From positions 1-25,875 of the forward strand of contig JAEDMC010000012.1 of assembly GCA_016303225.1 (NCBI GenBank): a stretch of 25,875 nucleotides of DNA, read 5' to 3'. This DNA comes from Kiritimatiellia bacterium. Its GTDB lineage: Bacteria; Verrucomicrobiota; Kiritimatiellia; RFP12; UBA1067. The translations under genes and the position numbers were made by a program. How positions within the stretch are numbered: position 1 is the first letter of the stretch; every line of letters begins with the position of its first letter. The notes beneath the pieces are model-generated. The model was given only the letters and a program-made list of their open reading frames with translations, did not search any database and had not been told where the DNA came from. This document shows positions 20,694 through 25,875 of this stretch, piece by piece.

Positions 20694-22115
20694 TTAGAGG
20701 TCGCCGTCCGTTTCGTCGAGGCCGTCATCCTTCTCTTCGCCGTCATCCGCTTGCCGTTCCTCTGCGACCTCTTCCTGGTGGGCCTTCTCGAGCGATTCCC
20801 ACATCTGCGTGAGCGCACCCATCTCGTCTCCCGTCATGTCGGCGACGTCCGTCATCAGCGTCTTCCAGATGATGGCGCATTGCTTCGCGTCGTCGTATCC
20901 GTAGAGGTCGCTGATCAGCGCGTCCGAGATCTTCGTCGCGAGGATGTCCATCTCCGGGCCGCCGTTCACGATGCCCTTGATTGCGGCTTCGAGGTTCTTC
21001 TCGGCCCACTCCTGGACTTTCTTACACGCTCCCTTCAGGATCTTCTTCTGCCGCTTCTCCTCTTTCTCGGCCGCGCGTTCCTCGTCTGTCTTGGCGGGCT
21101 TCTGTTCCTGCTCGCTCTTCTCGCCCCAGTAGATCTTCTCGAGGCCGCCTTCCTTCACGATGTACGGGGTTGTGTTCTTCTTCGTCTTCCTTTCGGTCTT
21201 GTTGCCGGGGATGTTCCAGGAGTAGGCTACGGCCTTGATCTTCTCGCCGGTCTTCGCCTCGATCTTCTCCTTCTCGGCTTTCGTGTGCTCGGCGTACTTC
21301 TTCATGAAGCACTCCTTGTTCGTGCACTTGCCGCAGATGCCGCCCTTGCCGTCGATTCCGTTCTCCTCTCCGAGGTCGAACAGGATCGGCTGCGTCGCCG
21401 TGTTGTTCGTGCAGTTATTGCATTCGCTCTTGTCGAACGGCGCGGTGGCGAGATTTTTTTCCGCATGCTCGAACTGCCACTTGATGTCGGCCCAGGTCGT
21501 GTCGCCCTCTTCGTTCCTGTCGTAGGAGTCGTCCTTGAAGACCTCCTCCTGCAGTTCCTTCGAGTACCGGCTAATCTTCTCGAGCGCATCCAGCGTGAAC
21601 GTCACCTCTCCGCTCGTGTGCGCCTTCTTCCAGCAGTCGGCAATGTTCGTGAGCTGCAGGCGCTTCCACACCCAGTTGACCCCTTTGCCGAGCGCTGCGG
21701 CGATTTCCTCGATCGTCCGTCCCTTGTCCCTCAGTTGCCGGATGTTGTCGGCCATCATAAACGGGTCGCTGTCGGTCCGCTGGAGGTTCGCCGTGATCGT
21801 CATCTCGCGCGCCTTCGTCTCGTCGATCTCGAGGATGTCGCACGGCGCCGTCTTCTTGCCGATCGCCTTGAGCGCCTCGAGTCGCCGGTTGCCGTCGATC
21901 ACGACGAACTTGCCTTTCTTGTTCTTCCACACGCCGATCCGGTGGATCAGTCCTCCGGCCTCGATGGACGCGGCAAGCTCGGCGACGTCCTTCTTCTCGA
22001 TCTTCGGCCTCGGGTTCCACGGCGCGTGGTTGAGGTCCTTGATGTCGATGTCCACCGGCGTCCGGACGATTTCCGTATTCGCCGCGCTGTTGCTCTTGTT
22101 CATGTTCTTTTTCAT
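20694..22115 (-). CDS. ParB/Spo0J-family protein with Cys cluster
   Basis: This 473-aa protein carries an N-terminal ParB/sulfiredoxin-type domain (about residues 18-115). It shows the PWNPRPK start, an ELAASIEAGGLIHRIGV helix-turn segment, GNRRLEAL (about 75-82) and NLQRTD. A KorB-type HTH follows, with IEEIAAALGKGVNWVWKRLQL. A middle insert contains CNNC and CGKCTNKEC (four to five Cys, probably zinc), and the C-terminus is very acidic. Known ParB proteins bind DNA and hydrolyse CTP for partition. Free-standing phage ParB-like proteins can instead regulate transcription, and no ParA is nearby. The second ATG (22115) is chosen because AAAGGA is about 7 nt before it, and only 2 to 3 nt before the first ATG at 22121. 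Confidence 0.8.
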   Translation of the reverse strand: MKKNMNKSNSAANTEIVRTPVDIDIKDLNHAPWNPRPKIEKKDVAELAASIEAGGLIHRIGVWKNKKGKFVVIDGNRRLEALKAIGKKTAPCDILEIDETKAREMTITANLQRTDSDPFMMADNIRQLRDKGRTIEEIAAALGKGVNWVWKRLQLTNIADCWKKAHTSGEVTFTLDALEKISRYSKELQEEVFKDDSYDRNEEGDTTWADIKWQFEHAEKNLATAPFDKSECNNCTNNTATQPILFDLGEENGIDGKGGICGKCTNKECFMKKYAEHTKAEKEKIEAKTGEKIKAVAYSWNIPGNKTERKTKKNTTPYIVKEGGLEKIYWGEKSEQEQKPAKTDEERAAEKEEKRQKKILKGACKKVQEWAEKNLEAAIKGIVNGGPEMDILATKISDALISDLYGYDDAKQCAIIWKTLMTDVADMTGDEMGALTQMWESLEKAHQEEVAEERQADDGEEKDDGLDETDGDL

Positions 22116-22149
22116 TTTCATTTCCTTTCGTTGTCCTTGTCTTTTAGTT

Positions 22150-22182
22150 GGCCCGGGCGGGAAGGATCGGCCCGCCCGGGCC
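22150..22182 (-). terminator. Perfect 12-bp GC-rich hairpin ahead of the ParB-like gene
   Basis: GGCCCGGGCGGG and CCCGCCCGGGCC form a perfect 12-bp stem around a 9-nt loop. There is no U-run on the minus strand (AACTAAAAG follows), so it is not a canonical intrinsic terminator. It could act as a processing or attenuation element that adjusts expression between the ACP-like gene group and ParB-like gene, or as part of a DNA-binding site. Confidence 0.4.
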
Positions 22183-22193
22183 GTTAAATCTGT

Positions 22194-22265
22194 TTACTGT
22201 CCGAAGTTCACGATTCGGTCCCTCTCGATCCGCTCGCGCTCCTTCGCCTTCTCCTCTTCGCTCAC
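22194..22265 (-). CDS. Possible 23-aa peptide
   Basis: GTG start overlapping the stop of the ACP-like gene (GTGA), with GGAGGGC upstream. It encodes MSEEEKAKERERIERDRIVNFGQ, a charged helix. The overlap and ribosome-binding site argue for translation; the tiny size and lack of comparison keep this tentative. Confidence 0.35.
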   Translation of the reverse strand: MSEEEKAKERERIERDRIVNFGQ

Positions 22266-22519
22266 CGGCCGCCCTCCTTCAGCTTCCGCTCGACGATCGC
22301 CTTCAGCTCGCCGAAGGTCTTCGCCTCGTCGATGCCATCTTCGTCCGCGATGTCGATGTTGAACTCCTCCTCGAGCGTCATCTCGTACTCGTAGATGTCG
22401 AGGTAGTCCATTCCGAGCTGCTGCTCGAACGTGGTTGCGTCGCCGATCTCGATGCTGACCGTTCCGATTAACGACTCCAGCGCTTCCCTCATCCGTCTTG
22501 TCAGTTCCTGTCCGTCCAT
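22262..22519 (-). CDS. Acyl-carrier-protein-like protein lacking the phosphopantetheine serine
   Basis: This 85-aa acidic helical protein has the length and helix pattern of acyl carrier protein. A first helix with REALESLIG is followed by a loop with TTFEQQLG, the helix II motif region (LGMDYLDIYEYEMTLEEEFNIDI, given here as the family landmark near residues 35-57), an IADEDG turn and a last helix (TFGELKAIVERKL). In functional ACPs the landmark reads D-S-L at the start of helix II and Ser carries the 4'-phosphopantetheine. Here it is D-Y-L (Tyr39), so the arm cannot be attached in the usual way. GGGAGG is well placed before the ATG. It sits between a small membrane protein and the ParB-like gene. 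It may have a scaffold, decoy or ACP-mimic role, which is inference. Confidence 0.7.
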   Translation of the reverse strand: MDGQELTRRMREALESLIGTVSIEIGDATTFEQQLGMDYLDIYEYEMTLEEEFNIDIADEDGIDEAKTFGELKAIVERKLKEGGR

Positions 22520-22524
22520 CACGC

Positions 22525-22695
22525 TTACCTCCCGAATCCGCAGAGTCCGTAGTTCTTCGCCTGTTCCTCGGCGGCTTTGTCCTCGCGTTGCTCTGCGATC
22601 GCCTCGATGAGCCGCATCCCGATCGCCCCGATCCCGATTCCGGCCGCGAGGCACATCGTTCCGAGTCCGGCCATCTGCATTCCGGTGTAGGTCAT
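22525..22695 (-). CDS. 56-aa single-pass membrane protein
   Basis: The product starts MTYTGMQMAGLG and has one hydrophobic Gly/Ala/Ile-rich segment (about residues 7-33), then a charged helix with QREDKAAEEQ. GGGAGG precedes the ATG, and the start overlaps the upstream stop (ATGA). The stop lies 5 nt before the ACP-like start. The small size and single membrane span are typical of early phage membrane proteins; function unknown. Confidence 0.6.
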   Translation of the reverse strand: MTYTGMQMAGLGTMCLAAGIGIGAIGMRLIEAIAEQREDKAAEEQAKNYGLCGFGR

Positions 22696-22910
22696 TCCGC
22701 CCTCCCTTCCTTGGCCCTGGCCTTCGCGGCCGCGTGGCTCCTGATGATCTCGATCTCGTTCGCGGCGTTCTCGAAGAAGTTCACGACCTCCGCGATCGCC
22801 TCAATCTTGCAGACGTCCGCGACGTCCGTGCACGTGCAGACCTTTCCGCTTTCGTCCCACAGCTCGAGCTGCCGCTCGCCGTCCTTCGTCTCCTGGTACA
22901 CGACTTCCAT
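22692..22910 (-). CDS. Hypothetical early protein, 72 aa
   Basis: The protein reads MEVVYQETKDGERQLELWDE, with a Cys pair (VCTCTD) near residue 25 and a helical, basic C-terminus (AAAKARAKEG). AAGGAGG lies upstream of the ATG. It overlaps the next gene by ATGA and starts 1 nt after the stop of the previous one, so this group is a translationally coupled chain. No family recognised. Confidence 0.65.
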   Translation of the reverse strand: MEVVYQETKDGERQLELWDESGKVCTCTDVADVCKIEAIAEVVNFFENAANEIEIIRSHAAAKARAKEGRAE

Positions 22911-22911
22911 C

Positions 22912-23424
22912 TTACTTGTCCTCCTTCAGTTCGTTTCCGTCGATGTCGAACACTCGTCCGTACGCGCACGGCGAGTGGTTGAGTGCGCGGCATTGGATGG
23001 CGACCGAGTAGCCGCCGCCGAAGTCCACGTACTCGCCGCACACTTGCGGGTGCTCGTCGCTCCCGCCTCCGAAGCAAGGTCCGAAGTGTTTGTTTGCTTC
23101 TTCCCTGATCTTGCCCATTGCCTCTCGGATTTTCCTGACGAGCGCCAGCGCGTCCTCGCGGCTGTCGCATACGCGGAGGTGCGCGTGTGTCGCCTCGCAC
23201 TCGAACGTTCCTCGGCTGGGCGTCGTCCACCTGACGACCCACACCCAGTCGATCCCCTCGAGGTGCTTGCCGAGCCGCTCCTCGGCGTCTCGCTGTTTTT
23301 CCTTCGCGCTGAAGACCTCGATCTTCATCCGATCGACTTCTCTCTTGCAGTCTTCCCAGCAGTGCTCGCATGCCTTGTACTTCACTTCGCCTTCCCTTTC
23401 CTTTTCCTTTCCTTGTTGGGTCAT
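22912..23424 (-). CDS. Hypothetical Cys-rich early protein
   Basis: This 170-aa protein has an early Cys cluster (CEHCWEDC near residues 19-26), a charged helix, then WVWVVRWTTPS (about 61-71), ECEATHAHLRVC, and a Gly/Cys-rich C-terminal half with FGGGYSVAIQC. The mix of paired Cys and beta-type segments suggests a small metal-binding or redox-sensitive protein, but no family is recognised. The start ATG lies inside a copy of the phage palindrome (23418-23431), and AGGTCA doubles as the ribosome-binding site. An alternative start at the later ATG-Lys-Ile (about residue 33) is possible. Confidence 0.55.
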   Translation of the reverse strand: MTQQGKEKEREGEVKYKACEHCWEDCKREVDRMKIEVFSAKEKQRDAEERLGKHLEGIDWVWVVRWTTPSRGTFECEATHAHLRVCDSREDALALVRKIREAMGKIREEANKHFGPCFGGGSDEHPQVCGEYVDFGGGYSVAIQCRALNHSPCAYGRVFDIDGNELKEDK

Positions 23425-23431
23425 TTGACCT
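23418..23431. promoter_or_regulatory. Diverged copy of the early operator palindrome
   Basis: GGGTCATTTGACCT matches the 14-bp palindrome AGGTCACTTGACCT at 12 positions. It covers the start codon of the 170-aa gene, so a bound regulator could block initiation of transcription or reading of this gene group. Confidence 0.5.
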
Positions 23432-23473
23432 TTTGGGGTCTTAAATTTTCCGGCTGTGTCGTGCCGGGCGATT

Positions 23474-23487
23474 AGGTCACTTGACCT
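23474..23487. promoter_or_regulatory. Operator palindrome copy 2 (within end of 44-aa RHH gene)
   Basis: Exact copy of AGGTCACTTGACCT, covering the stop codon of the 44-aa RHH gene and sitting about 50 nt upstream of the next gene start. It is identical to the copy inside the promoter at 23907-23920, 433 bp away. Confidence 0.7.
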
Positions 23488-23611
23488 TATGGAGGCATAA
23501 AGATATCGCTTCGGCGAAGGTCAATCCTTTCTCCGAAGCTATCTTCTCGATCTTTTTGTAGATCTTGGGGCTGATCTCAACGTCCGCTCCGTTGATTGTG
23601 ATGTGCTTCAT
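23477..23611 (-). CDS. 44-aa ribbon-helix-helix regulator candidate
   Basis: The protein reads MKHITINGADVEISPKIYKK followed by IEKIASEKGLTFAEAISLCLHKVK. One beta strand (HITINGADVEI) and two helices with a G-L-T-F-A-E-A turn match the Arc/MetJ-type RHH fold at minimal length. Its stop codon lies within an operator copy. AAAGGG is upstream of the ATG, which is 14 nt after the stop of the 79-aa gene. It probably binds one of the nearby palindromes, since RHH proteins recognise short paired sites. Which of the two RHH proteins binds is not known. Confidence 0.65.
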   Translation of the reverse strand: MKHITINGADVEISPKIYKKIEKIASEKGLTFAEAISLCLHKVK

Positions 23612-23625
23612 TTCGTGGCCCTTTC

Positions 23626-23865
23626 TTATTTTGCGTTGTTGCGCTTGTGCTCGCGCTGTTTACGGTTTCGTTCGATCTCGTCGGCTATATCTTTGTAGTC
23701 TTTCGCGGTCAGAACCACGTCGCGAACCGAATCCTCGAGTGCTCTTGCGTAGATCACCGAGAGGGAGTCCTTCTCGTCGTGCCTGTATTTCTTCTCGACC
23801 TTCTTACATATCTCGATGTCCACCGTCGCGCTGGCCATCCTTCTGTCTATCGCTTTTTCCTTCAT
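23626..23865 (-). CDS. 79-aa ribbon-helix-helix regulator candidate
   Basis: Starting at 23865 (AAGGGATAG before the ATG), the protein has an early MASATVDIEI strand (about residues 10-19), a first helix with CKKVEKKYR, a second with LSVIYARALEDSVRD, and a long charged C-terminal helix. It fits an RHH domain with an oligomerisation tail. It is the first gene behind the promoter that carries an exact operator copy between -35 and -10, the usual arrangement for an autoregulator of early phage transcription. No enzymatic motif. Confidence 0.6.
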   Translation of the reverse strand: MKEKAIDRRMASATVDIEICKKVEKKYRHDEKDSLSVIYARALEDSVRDVVLTAKDYKDIADEIERNRKQREHKRNNAK

Positions 23866-23895
23866 CCGTCTATCCCTTCCTTGTCTCTGGCGTAC

Positions 23896-23925
23896 AGTAT
23901 ACCACAAGGTCACTTGACCTGTCTA
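23896..23925 (-). promoter_or_regulatory. Early minus-strand promoter with embedded operator palindrome
   Basis: On the minus strand, TAGACA (23925-23920), an 18-nt spacer and TATACT (23901-23896) give five of six matches to both consensus boxes. The 14-bp palindrome AGGTCACTTGACCT (23907-23920 on the plus strand) fills most of the spacer and touches the -35 box. A protein bound there would exclude RNA polymerase. It drives the 79-aa RHH gene and likely the whole early operon. Confidence 0.75.
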
Positions 23926-23968
23926 TAGGGTAAATCTATATTTCTGCTATTTTTCATCTATGCCGATT

Positions 23969-23977
23969 TGATATAAT
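23969..23977 (+). promoter_or_regulatory. Extended -10 promoter for the divergent plus-strand gene
   Basis: TGATATAAT contains a perfect TATAAT with the TG extension one base upstream, which can work without a good -35 box (none is evident). The expected start of transcription, about 7 nt after the box, falls on the GTG start codon at 23984, so the mRNA may be leaderless. Confidence 0.65.
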
Positions 23978-23983
23978 TTTGGT

Positions 23984-24331
23984 GTGGCAATGTTCTCGCA
24001 GAAGCTTCGTGACGATGCTGATCGTCGCCGTTGGTTGGTGCGTTTTATAAAATCGCATCCGTTATTGTCTTCGCGTGAGATTCGTTCGTCTGCTTACGAG
24101 TTCGGCTACACTGATGCCGAGGTTGATCAGGCGACCGCCGATGCATTCAATCCGTATCTCGATTCGCGGGAGGATTCTTCTTCGCAAAATCAGAAGCGCA
24201 AGTTTGATCCTTTTCTGATTATCGCTTTTCCCCTTGTCGCTGTAAACGCAATCTGTTCGTTTGTCTTGCTTCTTCTGTTCAACGTTTGCATCGCGATTTC
24301 TAAAACGTTTCGCGGCAATCACGTCGAATGA
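23984..24331 (+). CDS. Divergent small membrane protein
   Basis: This 115-aa protein is the only plus-strand gene in the prophage. It starts with GTG (or the ATG two codons later). It has an N-terminal helical, Arg-rich part (DDADRRRWLVRFIKSHPLL, about residues 10-28) and a short helical repeat SSREIRSSAYEFGYTDAEVDQATADAF, like UBA-type or HTH bundles. After a Ser/Asp/Gln linker comes one hydrophobic segment (about 77-105: FLIIAFPLVAVNAICSFVLLLLF). It looks more AT-rich than the neighbours. Position between integrase and early regulators, with its own promoter, is typical of genes expressed in the lysogen. A superinfection-exclusion or control role is possible but not shown. Confidence 0.65.
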   Translation: MAMFSQKLRDDADRRRWLVRFIKSHPLLSSREIRSSAYEFGYTDAEVDQATADAFNPYLDSREDSSSQNQKRKFDPFLIIAFPLVAVNAICSFVLLLLFNVCIAISKTFRGNHVE

Positions 24332-24350
24332 TGCGTGAGCTGCGCTCGCC

Positions 24351-25454
24351 TTATGCCATCGCCGCGATCGCTTTCTCGAGGCGCGTCTTGTCGTGGTTGT
24401 AGATGCGCTCGGTTTCCTTGACCGTGTGTCCGGTCATCTGCATGCGCACGTCCTGCTCGACTCCGGCTTCTGCGAGGCGCGTGTCGAATGTGTGGCGCCA
24501 GCAATGGAACGTGATCGTCTCTCCCGGCTTCGGCTCGATGCCGGCTCTTTCGATGATCGTCTTGAACGGAACGTCGCCTCGGAAGTATTTCTTGCAGTCG
24601 TTCTTGTGTCTCTCCGGCAGCACCCATTCTTCGTTCGCTCGGTTGTGCGCGAGCTCGTCAAGCAATCGGCGCAGTACCGGGTGGATTGGCACGTCGACTT
24701 TGATGTTGTGCCTAATCGTTTTCTTCGGCCGGTAGTGTATCCATCCGCTCTCGAAGTCGATTTCGTCCCATTGAAAGAACCTGACGTCCGTCAGGCGCAT
24801 TCCGGTGTGGAGCGCGATGACGCTTGCCTCGTACCATTCGTGTCCTGCTTTCTTCGCTTCGGCTAGCAGGCGTGTCACCTCATCCCTTGTGAACGCTCGT
24901 CCGTGTTCTTCTTCGTCGTGGTTCCGCTGCACCTTCGCGTTCTCCCACGGATTCGTCGTCGCCTTCGCTCGTTTGATCAGCATTTTCCAGACCGTTCCGA
25001 GTGAGCTGACGTAGTCGTTCCGGCTCTTCGTCGAGCATCCTTCTTTCCCGAGGTGCTGCGAGAACGCCCAGGCGATCGGTGGCGTCACGTCGTCCACTAC
25101 ATTGCATCTCGTTTCTCGTCTCGCCCATTCGTACAGTCGGCCGCAGAGGTTGCACCGGTCGTCCAGTCCTTTCTTCGAGATCTTCATCTTCTCGTCTTCG
25201 GCGCATGCTCTGTACCATGCGCTCAGACCCTTGAGTTCGAGTCCGGCTGTCTCTGCTGGACACATCAGGTCGACGAGTTTCAGCAGGCGTTCCCTTGTTG
25301 ATTCGCCTTTGTTCATCGACATGTATCCCTGCTCGATGATCCTTGCCTCGGCTTCGTTTGTCTTTCCGGTTGATTTCTGGATGCGCTTTCTTCCCGGCCC
25401 ACGGTAGATGTTCATCCACCACACATTGCTTCCCGGTCTTCTGTATAAGCTCAT
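24351..25454 (-). CDS. int: Tyrosine recombinase (phage integrase)
   Basis: This 367-aa protein catalyses site-specific integration and excision. An N-terminal arm-type DNA-binding part (VWWMNIYRGPGRKRIQKSTG, residues 11-30) and a core-binding helical domain (about 70-170) precede the catalytic domain. The conserved residues are visible: Arg220 in HTGMRLTDV, Lys near 244-245, His317 and Arg320 in HCWRHTF, His343 in TGHT, and the nucleophile Tyr352 in ERIYNHD. Length and order are normal. GAGGAGG lies about 9 nt upstream of the ATG. It sits next to the 3' end of tRNA-Met, so the attachment site is probably in or just after that tRNA. It converges with the divergent membrane gene. Confidence 0.95.
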   Translation of the reverse strand: MSLYRRPGSNVWWMNIYRGPGRKRIQKSTGKTNEAEARIIEQGYMSMNKGESTRERLLKLVDLMCPAETAGLELKGLSAWYRACAEDEKMKISKKGLDDRCNLCGRLYEWARRETRCNVVDDVTPPIAWAFSQHLGKEGCSTKSRNDYVSSLGTVWKMLIKRAKATTNPWENAKVQRNHDEEEHGRAFTRDEVTRLLAEAKKAGHEWYEASVIALHTGMRLTDVRFFQWDEIDFESGWIHYRPKKTIRHNIKVDVPIHPVLRRLLDELAHNRANEEWVLPERHKNDCKKYFRGDVPFKTIIERAGIEPKPGETITFHCWRHTFDTRLAEAGVEQDVRMQMTGHTVKETERIYNHDKTRLEKAIAAMA

Positions 25455-25476
25455 CCTCGTCTACCTCCTCGTCTAC
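25454..25476 (-). repeat. 11-bp direct repeat at the integrase start
   Basis: TCCTCGTCTAC occurs at 25454-25464 and again at 25466-25476 (period 12), just before and overlapping the integrase start. It duplicates the ribosome-binding region (GTAGACGAGGA on the minus strand) and may be an arm-type or autoregulatory binding site. Confidence 0.4.
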
Positions 25477-25488
25477 ATGTCGGCCTAC

Positions 25489-25520
25489 AAAAAACGGCCA
25501 ATGTCTTGTAAACATTGACC
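25489..25520 (-). terminator. Rho-independent terminator after tRNA-Met
   Basis: On the minus strand GGTCAATGT and ACATTGGCC form a 9-bp stem (one G-T wobble) with a 7-nt loop, followed by GTTTTTTG. It begins 9 nt after the encoded CCA of tRNA-Met and would end the tRNA transcript before the integrase gene. Confidence 0.75.
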
Positions 25521-25528
25521 ATTCTTGT

Positions 25529-25605
<77 letters not shown>

Positions 25606-25623
25606 ATCTGGTGTCTTCGGAGA

Positions 25624-25700
25624 TGGCGGGGCTGGCGGGAGTCGAACCCACAACCCTCAGATTCGTAGTCTGATGCTCTATCCAGTTGAGCTACAGCCCC
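25624..25700 (-). tRNA. tRNA-Arg (ACG)
   Basis: A complete 77-nt cloverleaf with encoded CCA: acceptor GGGGCTG pairing with CAGCCCC, D-arm GTAGCTCAACTGGATAGAGC, anticodon loop CTACGAA (ACG, decoding Arg CGN after wobble modification), and T-arm GGTTCGACTCC. It lies 18 nt upstream of tRNA-Met and is probably in the same transcript. Confidence 0.95.
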
Positions 25701-25720
25701 AAGAACCGAAAACGAGACAT

Positions 25721-25749
25721 AGTATACTCTTTTTCTCCGCAGAATGCAA
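25721..25749 (-). promoter_or_regulatory. Promoter of the tRNA-Arg/tRNA-Met operon
   Basis: TTGCAT (25749-25744), 17-nt spacer and TATACT (25726-25721) on the minus strand lie between the radC stop and tRNA-Arg, putting the start of transcription about 13 nt before the first tRNA. Confidence 0.6.
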
Positions 25750-25754
25750 GGGGG

Positions 25755-25875
25755 TCAGCCCGCTAATTTTCCTCCTTGATTACAGAGCCGCCCGTTGTCG
25801 GCGAAACTGTAGTGCGAATTTTCCGTGATGATGATGTGATCGACGAGTGCGATGCCCATCATTTTCCCCGCGCCG
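25755..25875 (-). CDS. radC: RadC-family protein, 3' end only
   Basis: The last 39 codons plus stop of a gene entering from the right edge read GIALVDHIIITENSHYSFAD and end in a Gly/Lys-rich tail. The LVDHIII...YSFA pattern is the C-terminal signature of the RadC/MPN metal-dependent domain (the JAMM-type fold, D-H-I-I-V/I then Y-x-S-F). Catalytic His and Asp residues further upstream lie outside the window. RadC's role is still debated despite its repair-related name. The stop is at 25755-25757. This is bacterial chromosome and marks the host side of the prophage junction. Confidence 0.85.
   Translation of the reverse strand, partial: GAGKMMGIALVDHIIITENSHYSFADNGRLCNQGGKLAG

Noticed and set aside
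19740..22187. Plus-strand open frame of 815 codons
   Set aside because: Antisense shadow of the early operon with Leu/Arg/Val bias; it overlaps six supported genes.
23436..23465. Hairpin CCGGC/GCCGG upstream of the 170-aa gene as a terminator
   Set aside because: Only five base pairs, and AAAATTT instead of a U-run follows on the minus strand.
24333..24352. Hairpin between the convergent membrane gene and integrase as a terminator
   Set aside because: Only a short imperfect stem and no T-run on either strand.

Overview
The window holds most of an integrated podovirus-like prophage (about positions 1 to 25,500, cut at the left edge) next to a short piece of bacterial chromosome (about 25,530 to 25,875). 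The chromosomal side carries the 3' end of a radC-family gene, then tRNA-Arg(ACG) and an initiator-type tRNA-Met(CAT), all on the minus strand. A tyrosine recombinase gene lies directly beside the tRNA-Met, the usual arrangement for a tRNA-targeting prophage. The lipoprotein signal peptide in the phage and the general gene content suggest a Gram-negative, fairly GC-rich host. A lineage such as Verrucomicrobiota/Kiritimatiellota from a gut-type community is only a guess.

Almost every gene runs on the minus strand, so the prophage reads from high to low coordinates. (1) 25,454-23,477 is integration and control: the integrase, one divergent plus-strand membrane-protein gene, and two small ribbon-helix-helix (RHH) candidate regulators. 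A 14-bp palindrome, AGGTCACTTGACCT, sits between the -35 and -10 of their promoter and recurs twice downstream. (2) 23,424-18,775 is an early operon of small, tightly overlapping genes. It includes an acyl-carrier-protein-like gene lacking the phosphopantetheine serine, a ParB-like gene, an RHH gene and an HTH replication-type gene. (3) 18,782-15,956 holds the small terminase subunit, three small genes and the large terminase subunit. (4) 15,655-10,535 is the head module, resembling Bordetella phage BPP-1: portal, Bbp19-like, scaffold, major capsid and Bbp16-like cement protein. (5) 10,465-6,533 holds two receptor-binding or fibre proteins. (6) 6,669-4,702 is a diversity-generating retroelement (DGR). 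(7) 4,705-1 holds small genes, a DUF1353 protein, a lipoprotein and two tail-tube/nozzle proteins, the last cut by the window edge.

The DGR is the most striking system. The last 128 bp of the 751-aa tail protein gene (variable repeat, VR, 6542-6669) match a non-coding template repeat (TR, 5894-6021) at 116 of 128 positions. All 12 differences fall on template adenines (coding strand), the signature of adenine-directed mutagenic retrohoming. An Avd-like gene and a YMDD reverse transcriptase complete the cassette. A perfect 8-bp-stem, 4-nt-loop hairpin lies just after the VR gene's stop codon, where known DGRs carry a target-recognition hairpin.

Together the genes describe a temperate short-tailed phage that lysogenises beside a tRNA-fMet locus, appears to control early expression through an RHH/palindrome circuit, and diversifies its host-binding tip by a DGR. 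Several genes shorter than 60 codons were found by reading start/stop overlaps and ribosome-binding sites.
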